DNA of 64,000 nucleotides, taken from NCBI GenBank assembly GCA_039024635.1, contig JBCCQA010000032.1, forward strand, positions 1-64,000, read 5' to 3'. Within the stretch, counting starts at the first letter, position 1; every line of letters starts with the position of its first letter. The position numbers were made by a program, and so were the translations under genes. Under the pieces are notes generated by a model that had not been told where the DNA came from, made no database searches, and saw only the letters and a list, made by a program, of their open reading frames with translations. This DNA is from Kuafuiihalomonas sp039024635 (GTDB lineage Bacteria; Myxococcota; Kuafuiibacteriia; Kuafuiibacteriales; Kuafuiibacteriaceae). Below are positions 47,201 to 51,765 of this stretch, piece by piece.

Positions 47201-47456
47201 CCCGCTGGTGAAAGCTCTCTGCCAGTCGCTTCTGACCGAGGCCCATCCAAGCCTCGGCCGCGTCGTGCCAAATTCGCCGACCGATCTCGGGGTCAGGGGC
47301 TCTCTCGGCCGCAAAACCCAACAGCTTGGCCCAGACCTCGGTCGCCCCCTGCGCGCGCAGGGCCTCCCCGACCCGCCCTAAGGCCTCGGGATCGGCGACG
47401 GCATGACGATCCAAAATCGCCGCTTTGGCGCCTTCGATGTCCGGGGCTGCGGTCAT
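35280..47456 (-). CDS. gltI: giant TPR protein, GltI/AgmK-like
   Basis: A single uninterrupted 4058-residue frame, the largest gene here. It is built almost wholly of TPR-like helix pairs of about 34-38 residues; by length there is room for roughly 100. Typical units read like AYRQALEQDPASVPGLAGLERLL or AFRQVLNLMPDDMEAHARLVEVL, with A/G at TPR position 8, A at 20 and P at 32. No signal peptide or transmembrane helix is seen, so it should be cytosolic. The last 330 or so residues leave the TPR pattern and form a distinct C-terminal domain. Myxococcus GltI (AgmK) is a TPR protein of comparable size encoded next to gltJ and gltH. Probable role: cytoplasmic scaffold of the motility complex. Confidence 0.87.
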   Translation of the reverse strand: MTAAPDIEGAKAAILDRHAVADPEALGRVGEALRAQGATEVWAKLLGFAAERAPDPEIGRRIWHDAAEAWMGLGQKRLAESFHQRVVSTDPGHQSSLRALFSLLMDAGRWEEAAEVGQRVAESASGPEGARAYLTLAELVDQRLGQTDRALRALRNGHAADPHFDPLLDRAFELLFREKRWLECRGILEQREAAGAQTLEAQRRLGTALVDEALFHPLALEALERARALGDAEALAQLDALADVKSSWRERAQDRVAQGLETREKSRAADLYVGAAQLYLVYGEDELKADELVHRAIMVGGAQAAMRFYESVALSQGPSPALNKRLDRLLAAVTEPTARAEVALRIARLRAGHGADREELLAAFERVLALFPGHREAVGAVTKLLQDEERPHEAAEVLERYLAAARDEYTKLSVHLQLGSMYAEQLGDSHRARSHFEGVLAIRPTHMAAASALRALYLDDGEMSHLLGVLKVLLEYMPDLASRRRVLEEMREVAREVGVEESFMVARRAFELLPAEDGVRQDFVRLGAQTERFLAVASGLEEGARRLGSAALYRAAATLFDERLPRPADAVRCYRAVLSLEPEDKAAQQALEKLLQQQDDPRGLAEVLEQRLSVVEAPERRLVLSRLGDLYARELGDDERAAAAYHQILEDDPSDPGALVALDDLYVRTGDDEGLERVLAKRERIAEGADALVELELRRARLLAERLERPAEAVELFIDALERQPDRPETIRALNALLNQEVQPRPIATALERVYAHQGDYGRQVAMLSVLIQHEPDPSRRRELGIRAAQLSEARLGDTASAFEYLAIALELDPADEEVRDRFVELTHRVGKYDRAARLLDRVARSGQDETGGTWVALGEILEGALGRPEPALAAYRQALEQDPASVPGLAGLERLLVALERHQELAELLEQRMAAANDPGLQARLGTALGGIRARYLEDLDGAAEAFRQVLNLMPDDMEAHARLVEVLQSAGRDRELAKSLARWRQLAPREQRPGLLAREGLALMRARAPAEAAEAFGQALKASPGHGMAVSGLEELLELDHPVAVKAARLLATHYEATDKQPELVRALGREFALGGPEVDRRGLVLRIDELAPEAEETWALLLRGLEEGLLQPGDYDRLLQRARSAEKAKGLAESLATRDDALRVRARLWDGLAANPEQARRSWEALLGQSPGDAEALEALERLTASDGDPRRLAEVLAARADAAEGADAKVDFLRRAASLWEGSEERPEQALEWLEVAAKLQPEEPRHLAEVARLSERLGRADRRIHALKKLTELRTAPSGIAEAQVELGGALRELERFDEAAGSYGEALAQVPAYGPAREGLEALLKTSAVESAARILEPLHRAEGDWARLAATYEALVRVSSDPAQGLERAVAIRALYAERLGAPEKAMSAAQMAFRLSGGGTEHGEAWRKVAQDAHAREDMLADLRRLRESRQVPEDAALRLEASTLDAWNAPWAQRLRVWRALYESSADVAALDGLIAVVRASGAPSELAELLERRQDLATSPDEQVQIGLERARLLQEGLQNPEAAAEVLEQVRLLEPDALSVFEALDELYSGSEDWEAKAALYEQWPEETERGAKMIAAARIRGHRLGQREAAVSVLAEALGDEAHRTQVEEVMEAWLDDWSEEHPASAQHLARLLQAHYEGRGDNTRAVDVLRARFELADGPADRAHIGKELAAAYGSELQRPDLAFGVLQRCFKEQPNDAELRQGLERWAQDGDGPSLGAAFAQAVNQIQESSARLKVARRAMELLPAEDPSRNQLLSVIHELDPSDAEAAGQLEEARRRAGDAEGLVQLYRAQLAEVADPALQAELWEKMARVAETELQDDGLALEAYTKRAALSELGAEARERFAALCSRAEKWSLLQEILESEAERVEDPDALARLWLRLAQVRRDRLEDARGAVEAFGRVLAARPRDPGGVSGLVTAMRVEDAEVQRRASELLIPHLQEAEAWDQMVEALVVQAQSATDLRARKRAFVQAAALSDQKLGRRDKAFEHVVSALEAAPDDAALMDQAEALAELSGAAPRLEVFYAGVPEERWSEETALKAHRWLARHYEASDDVARATGAHEMVLQRRPDDEEALAALERLLEGQGDFTALLDAFQRRVQAASSDQERVALLRQLADLQAHRAQDPVAAMATLRRLLEIEAQDAGALGRLDQLLEATGRHAERPDVLERWTRAVHDEPQRAAEVRLRWAGVESELANLGGADRLLRQNLEALPGHGPSLVFGQKAWDQAEANADMGRIRALGELLAEAHERAGAWSAMTGVLPRLAKAHSEAFRQAAVWERQGEVFARQLQQPELAFSALAKALESLPSAELADRMEALAAETELWEEWADVLEGVLEDGPDPDVARELHRRYARVLDEALDREEAVEAWRRVLEQAPGDEAALFALERRLRAKEQWAALIEILEQRAGASEDGSPIWLEVGHIWAQRLHEPEEAAEAFRRARSTARTDEARRKALEGSSHVLTEDEAGAELLEVLSSLDELQAAVGVAPSARTHLWLRAGAVAVRRGETERATELYQRVLGVEPNHEGAAEALEGLLESGERWSELAGLLQRRVERGGSEAETARAERKLAMIRGLHLGESEEAIEAWKKVLRRRPNDLEALQALRRLHRAAEQWGPLVQVLRAMIPLHPRADESKPIRFELARVCGRELGQAREAAEVGRRILDIEPHTVEELLELEQIFRDAKSYAEAIRVLQRRAEMVEVTADRRDIFMEVGRIYEQEVGRTAGAVQAFSSALQLDPRHQPAFDALVRICEQTGDHRRLVELVNGRLETVEMPEERRALFLQVATLQERFLGSKDLAFTAACSAFSEARDVESREVAERLAAETDNWDVWVDLMAEEVDEAPLAEQLSLRLRIAELAMDEVDDTELAERQLDMALARAPEDRAAGERMALLLERGERWEELAKHLSDQVELSPEPARQVDVLKRLARVTEERLLRLEPAVQAWQRVLDIVPTEEEASAELERIFRTDGRPEALLEALERRFERSESKGDRLAIKMDVARILHAELKDDEGAMEAYREVLEVEPGHGPALEGLETLLVEGERWDELVRAYERGIEGAEAEGVIDLSTRLAGVHEEHRQDPEAAAASLERVLEVDADHLPTLRTLERLARARDQWARAAELLEQIIPRASEEERPALLQRLGGLYAEKLQRPEAAERSLDAALEADPGNVLAMQALEALYEEREDWGALLEMLARRGQAQSPGAESVKVEYRRGIILLEKALDREAARAAFREAIRKDETFVPAMKALSQTATERSAEALEWYERAAKHTPDPADRSDMYYRAAHQALDDLDDVDRAVEDLEAALSADPEHLPAREELAELLFTDEQWEPAELHLMRLVERLDPAESREDLGRHHYRLAYIAERSGDGKRSLSHYLKSYECDSGSLPTLEGLGAALSEAGRHEDAQRILQTILVQHRAQLTDGEVVDLHQQVGALAMKLGQTEKALKAFDKALQIDPEHEATLRDSAELYTSAGRYEEAFEVRNRLIPRLEGDAQFEALLAQGALCRDHMAEPYRAIDAFQQARAMRPDDRRVLEALAPLLEHTRQIGLMVETLGRLAEALPPGPERAHTLIRAGDAIWAEEQNWQKATGFYNQALDDDPMGDGLARLEKLLFEAKQWKALEENYIAAIQRIPKENKRARAALWRSLAGLYARVLKNDDGARQALEVVARLEPRDLEVGMQLAELLRKDPKRKAEAVERLLQLVPQFSEPEAPVRKLYEVHYEQGSYDLAFCGLGALVLRRVATEDEIRAYRHLVDKAPAAPSGGLSDGQWRSAVLHPSCRGPMGQFLAALYRGMPELFSAKKHETGLKKKERVELGGRSKNPRAGLRYFDAWSRVSMALGVPDVEHYHRPGSVAAPTLLLGQPSVLFAGEQHEVFKTMPPRQLNWVLARQLACLRPELALVRALGPGDVLAVLEAATSLVVERTAAQTRVDAGVVEAWRRAIAPRLQAQLQAALASSAKAMLDAGELDRIAQYLEGAEHSVSRAALLVAGDWVVAARGLGEADVLFDVPRDRRVRELMVFSVSPEFAGLRESLRLRVRFERG

Positions 47457-47519
47457 TCGGTTCGACGATAGCCCTGACCAGGAAGGGACAAAAGCCCCCC
47501 GGGTTACGGCGGCTTAGGC

Positions 47520-48059
47520 TCAAAAGCTGTACTTCACCAAGGGGGTGATGGTGAGAGCGACTGGGCTGTCGCCGGAGGTGTAGACGTCGACCCCCGCGCT
47601 GAGCCCGAGCGAGAAGTGGCGAAGCTTTGTGAAGTGCTCATAGCTGAGAGCGGGGCTCACGAAGCCGCTCTCCTGGGAGGAGCTGCTGTCGATGACCAGC
47701 CCCCCGTCGGCGCGGATCCACAGGAAGTCCCGCTCGGTACTGAGAAGTCCGAGCTGCACTCGGCCGACCGGGCCGACGTTGAAGGCCTGGTTCCCGCGAC
47801 CCTCGAAACCGATCACGGTCATGGACACGCCGACTCCAAAGGAAAGAAAGGGCAGAACGTCGTTCCCCGCGATGATCCGGAAGGCCGGGCCCACGCCCTC
47901 GCCTCCCTGGCTCAGCACGCCGGTCCCACCCATTTCGAGCTGCATGTGGAAGCCTCGCTCCACGGCCTCGATGACCTGGGTCCTCCGATCTTCGGCCAGG
48001 TCCTGAGCTCGCGCGGGGAGCGCGAGGAGGAGGAGGCACGCGACAAGCCACGCCCGCAC
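47520..48059 (-). CDS. gltH: small outer-membrane beta-barrel protein, GltH/CglE-like
   Basis: 179 residues from GTG 48059, with a GGGAG ribosome binding site 5 bases upstream. The signal peptide (VRAWLVACLLLLALPARA) is followed by a mature protein of alternating polar/hydrophobic strands with many Gly. It begins after VERGFHMQLEMGGTGVLS and ends in VALTITPLVKYSF, a C-terminal Phe typical of outer-membrane barrels. GltH and CglE of Myxococcus are small proteins of this kind; the location 63 bases upstream of gltI favours GltH. Family assignment rests on context and general shape, so confidence is moderate. The longer frame upstream is antisense-like noise within the C45 gene. Confidence 0.68.
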   Translation of the reverse strand: MRAWLVACLLLLALPARAQDLAEDRRTQVIEAVERGFHMQLEMGGTGVLSQGGEGVGPAFRIIAGNDVLPFLSFGVGVSMTVIGFEGRGNQAFNVGPVGRVQLGLLSTERDFLWIRADGGLVIDSSSSQESGFVSPALSYEHFTKLRHFSLGLSAGVDVYTSGDSPVALTITPLVKYSF

Positions 48060-48091
48060 GGCTCCCAGGTTTGCCTCAACCCGCCCCGAGG

Positions 48092-49171
48092 TCAAACGGA
48101 CCAGGTGTACCAGCAGCCCTCGGAGGCCGGACCATGGACGGCCGACAAGCTGCCTTCGCCCGGCTCGATCACGACGACGGCGTTGGTCGAGATGCCGGCG
48201 AAGTCTCGTCGGTCGATGGCCAGCTCTCCGCCTTGGGTGTCGCCCAGGAAGCGACGCAGGTCGGAGGGAGACACACCTCCCTCTTCGGCCAGCAGAGCCT
48301 CCATCCGCTCCAGACGGTGGCGAGAGGATTCCATGGGCGTCCCTCGGACCTCTTGGGCGGCGAGCGAAGTTCGCATGTGGTTCGTCTGAACACGAACGCC
48401 GGAGGTCCATTCCAGCTCCGCCCGTCGGGCCGTGCACTCCAAGCTGCCGGCCATATTGGTCTGACCGACCCAATAGTAGTGGGCCGCGGCTCGAGGAGCG
48501 GACTCGATTCGGCGGGCAGCCTCTCGTGCGTTCCTCGACCCCAAGGCTCGATGGATCACGTCGAGATAGCCCACCCCGGGTCGACTGTCGGTCGCCCTCA
48601 GATTGGTGGTCCCCACCGCGACCCCCGCGTCGTTGAGCCCGATGAGGCTCAAACAACCGACGAGAGTGACGGCAAGGGTGCTCGGTCCGTCGATGGGTCG
48701 ACGACGCACCAGGCGAACGAAAGGCATGTTATCCGTCGACAGGTCCCAAGTCTGACCGAAGAAGGCTGTGCCCCCTTCGGCGCGCTCGGGGGCGACCAGG
48801 ACCGCGGTGCAGGCTTCCTCGCCTTCGAAACCGAAGGCCGCGATGTCTCGAACATCGGTCAGGGCGTTCATCGCCCAGATCTCTTCCCGGCTCAGGTTCG
48901 CGCCTTCCGCGATGCCGGATAGCTCTTCCCAGCCCGTCGGATCGAAGTCTTGGACTTCGGGCAGGCAGCGGCGAGCGATGTCGAGCAAGTCGTCTCGCGA
49001 CAGACGCCGCCCGCCGTAGAGACGAGCTTGGGCCATCGCGTTTCGAAAGCGAAGTTCAGCCAAGGCCGCCACCGAGTCTCGAAGAGACTCCCCATAGGCC
49101 CGCCCCATGGCCCGGGGGCTCCCCGAGAGCTCGACCAGCTCCAAGGGAGCCTTCTCGGTAGAATCGACCAC
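48092..49171 (-). CDS. C45-family (acyl-CoA:6-APA acyltransferase-like) NTN hydrolase
   Basis: 359 residues from GTG 49171. The pattern is that of peptidase family C45: GSPRAMGRAYGESLRD near the N-terminus, then EELSGIAEGANLSREEIWAMNALTD, and EACTAVLVAPERAEGGTAFFGQTWDL, where C121 would become the N-terminal nucleophile after self-cleavage. GLNDAGVAVGTTNL and QTNHM also fit. Substrates in bacteria are mostly unknown; amide-bond hydrolysis or acyl transfer is expected. No signal peptide is visible from this start; the frame extends upstream to 49258 but overlaps bamA. It sits between bamA and gltH, 32 bases from the latter, in one minus-strand run. Confidence 0.82.
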   Translation of the reverse strand: MVDSTEKAPLELVELSGSPRAMGRAYGESLRDSVAALAELRFRNAMAQARLYGGRRLSRDDLLDIARRCLPEVQDFDPTGWEELSGIAEGANLSREEIWAMNALTDVRDIAAFGFEGEEACTAVLVAPERAEGGTAFFGQTWDLSTDNMPFVRLVRRRPIDGPSTLAVTLVGCLSLIGLNDAGVAVGTTNLRATDSRPGVGYLDVIHRALGSRNAREAARRIESAPRAAAHYYWVGQTNMAGSLECTARRAELEWTSGVRVQTNHMRTSLAAQEVRGTPMESSRHRLERMEALLAEEGGVSPSDLRRFLGDTQGGELAIDRRDFAGISTNAVVVIEPGEGSLSAVHGPASEGCWYTWSV

Positions 49172-49211
49172 TTCCCAAGCCTGACCGCCTTCGCAAAGGC
49201 CGCCAAGTCCG

Positions 49212-51644
49212 TCAGAAACTATTACCGATGGAGAACTGAAAGAGAGGCGACGCATCATCGGTCACCGGCCTCTGGGTGAGCGGGAAGCCCCATTCGAAGC
49301 GAAGAGGACCGATGGGCGAGAACCAGCGGAAGCCAAAGCCCGTGGACCAGAAGAGGCCGGCCGGGAGGCTGGCATAGTCGAAGAAGCGGGGGTCTTCGGG
49401 TCCGTAGGCCGAACCTCGGACTCGGCCATTGGCGTAGAAGAAGTTCTCGTCCTGACCAAAGGTGTTTCCGGCATCGATGAAGATGACGCCTCGGATGCGA
49501 ACCGCCTCGACCAATGGAAACTCCAGTTCGAAGTTGGCAAGAAACTCCTTGTTCCCTCCCTCGATGAACACGAAGTCACTGGCGAAGGGGTCCACGTCCT
49601 GGCGGCCGCTGGAGTTGGACAGAGCCTGCCGTTCGGGCCCAATCGAGAAGGGAGGATAGCCCCGAATCGACTGGATGCCGCCCAGGATGAAGTTCTCGGA
49701 GGGCGCAAACTGTCGGTCGCTGTCCGGGTTGAGCCATCCGAGCCGTAGCTGCAGGCGGGCGATTAGCTTCCAGAAGACCGGATAGTAGAATCGGGCCGAA
49801 GCCCGAAGGCGTTGAAAGCTCCGGTTGTCGCTGGCGCCGAGGGCATTCGCGGAGATATCGAGAGAAACGGAGTGGAACATGCCCTTGCTCGGGAAGAGCC
49901 GGTCGTTCCGCTTGTCATAACTCAGAATGGCCCGAAGCATCGATATGCGACCGCTGTTGTCCAAGGGCTGAAACAGTGGCGAACGGGTCGCGATCGCGTT
50001 GAGTAGTGCCTGGCCCGAATCGACGAACTCGAGGCGGTAGCCTGCGCTGAACCGCAAATCCTCATCGATGAAGTCGATGGGATGACCAAAGAGGAGCTCT
50101 CCACCGCGTGAGCTCCTCGCAAAGTTCCGAAAGCTGAGGTCCGAGTTGAAGGCATTTACGCTCAAGGACCAAGTCGTGTCGAGAAAGTAGGGCTCGACGA
50201 AACGGAAGTTGAAGAGCTGGCGAATTTGGGAAAGCGACGCCGAGAGCTGAAAGGACTGACCTCGGCCCAGGAAGTTCTGCTGGGCGATCTGGGCAGTGAA
50301 AATGAAGTTCTCAAGAGAGGAGAAGCCAGCTCCGACCTGGAAAGTTCCGGTGCTGCGTTCCGTCACCTCGACCTCGACTCTTTGAAGCTTGTCGTTAGAG
50401 CCGCGGCGAGTGCGAATCTCTACCGTCTCGAAGAAGCCCAGGGCCTGAATGCGTCGCTTGCTCAGCTCACGGCTGCTCGCGCTCGTGAGCTCCCCTTCGT
50501 ATATCCGCATCTCACGGCGGATGACCTTGTCGCGGGTCTTGGTGTTCCCGATGACGTCGATGCGCTCGTAGTAAACCAGCTCACCTTTGTCGATGTCGAA
50601 GGTCAGGTCGATGGTGAGGGCTTCTCGGTCGACCCGGGTCAGGGGCGTGATGTTAGCGTAGGCGTAGCCGTCGTCTTCGTAGCGGGACTTCAATCGGTCC
50701 AAGTCGCCGGTCAAGATGCTGCGGGAGAAGATCTGGCCAGGCTCGGAGGCAAGCCGACCGAGGAGCTTCTCTTTTTCCTCCACCAGGTCGCCCGATACGT
50801 CCAGGGCTCCAATGGAGTACTGCTCACCTTCTTCGATTCTGATGGTGATATAGATGAAGCGTCGGTCGGGAGAGATCTGAATGTCGGGTTGCTCGACCCG
50901 AACGTCGACGTAGCCTCTGTCGAGATAGCGGCTGGAGATTCGGAGGATGTCGATCTCGAAAGCGTCTTTTCGGTACTTGCCCGCACCGGTCAGGAAGGAG
51001 AGCAAGTCGCCTTCCCGAGTCTCGATGCCGCTCCGAAGCGTAGCGTCGTCAAAAGCTCGATTTCCCACGAACCGAATCGAGCGCACCTGCACCTTGGCCC
51101 GCTCGTTGACGACGAAGGCCACGTCCACCTGTTGCTCGCCCGCCGGACGTAGCTCGTACTCGACCTCGGCCAGATAGAAGCCCTTCTCCAGGTACAGGTC
51201 CTTGATCTTGGCAACGTTGCCCCGAAGCTTCGACTCGTCGAGGATCGTGAAGGGCCGGACGTCGAGAACGTCACGGATGTCGTCCGAGGAGACTTTCTGG
51301 TTGCCTTCGATGAGGCTCTGCCGAATGGCCGGCTTCTCCTCCACGACGTAGGTGAGGACCACCCCCCCGTCATCCCGAGCCCGGGCGAAGATCTTCACGT
51401 CCCGGAAGAAGCCCATGCCGTAGATGGCGCGAACGTCCTGACCTACTTTGGCTCGGCTGAAAGCCTCTCCACGGCGAGAGGAGAGGACGGCTTCGACGGC
51501 ACCGGGCTCGACCCGAACCAGGCCGTCGAAGGCCAGTTCCTCCAGGGTTTCACCCTCCAGGCGCGCCTGCGCCAGGCCGACCGAAGCCCCCGGAAGCAGG
51601 CTCAAGAGGGCTCCCCAGACGACGCAGCGCGCGGCGGCGGGCAT
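49212..51644 (-). CDS. bamA: outer membrane protein assembly factor BamA
   Basis: 810 residues from ATG 51644, giving a clean signal peptide (MPAAARCVVWGALLSLLPGASVGLA); an ATG at 51665 adds seven residues. Five POTRA domains occupy about residues 28-430, recognisable by repeats such as EAFSRAKVGQDVRAIYGMGFFRDVKI and GNTKTRDKVIRREMRIYEGELTSASSRELSKRRIQALGFFETVEI. The C-terminal 16-strand barrel includes the conserved SIRGYPPFSIGP (the family's IRGY region) and ends in FQFSIGNSF with the terminal Phe. BamA inserts beta-barrel proteins into the outer membrane. It lies 121 bases downstream of clpB and 40 bases upstream of the C45 gene. Confidence 0.96.
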   Translation of the reverse strand: MPAAARCVVWGALLSLLPGASVGLAQARLEGETLEELAFDGLVRVEPGAVEAVLSSRRGEAFSRAKVGQDVRAIYGMGFFRDVKIFARARDDGGVVLTYVVEEKPAIRQSLIEGNQKVSSDDIRDVLDVRPFTILDESKLRGNVAKIKDLYLEKGFYLAEVEYELRPAGEQQVDVAFVVNERAKVQVRSIRFVGNRAFDDATLRSGIETREGDLLSFLTGAGKYRKDAFEIDILRISSRYLDRGYVDVRVEQPDIQISPDRRFIYITIRIEEGEQYSIGALDVSGDLVEEKEKLLGRLASEPGQIFSRSILTGDLDRLKSRYEDDGYAYANITPLTRVDREALTIDLTFDIDKGELVYYERIDVIGNTKTRDKVIRREMRIYEGELTSASSRELSKRRIQALGFFETVEIRTRRGSNDKLQRVEVEVTERSTGTFQVGAGFSSLENFIFTAQIAQQNFLGRGQSFQLSASLSQIRQLFNFRFVEPYFLDTTWSLSVNAFNSDLSFRNFARSSRGGELLFGHPIDFIDEDLRFSAGYRLEFVDSGQALLNAIATRSPLFQPLDNSGRISMLRAILSYDKRNDRLFPSKGMFHSVSLDISANALGASDNRSFQRLRASARFYYPVFWKLIARLQLRLGWLNPDSDRQFAPSENFILGGIQSIRGYPPFSIGPERQALSNSSGRQDVDPFASDFVFIEGGNKEFLANFELEFPLVEAVRIRGVIFIDAGNTFGQDENFFYANGRVRGSAYGPEDPRFFDYASLPAGLFWSTGFGFRWFSPIGPLRFEWGFPLTQRPVTDDASPLFQFSIGNSF

Positions 51645-51765
51645 GATGCTCGGTCCAGGACCCATCCCGCGACGGGCGCCTATAACAGGAGGAGAAGCCG
51701 AATCCTACGATGAAATCCAGCCTTCGAGGGGAAGGGACCCCGCCGAGAGCGCCATCACGGCCGGG

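Noticed and set aside
35280..47456. Possible DNA tandem repeats or a CRISPR-like array
   Set aside because: The repetition is at protein level (TPR units); I saw no identical, evenly spaced DNA repeats there or elsewhere in the window.
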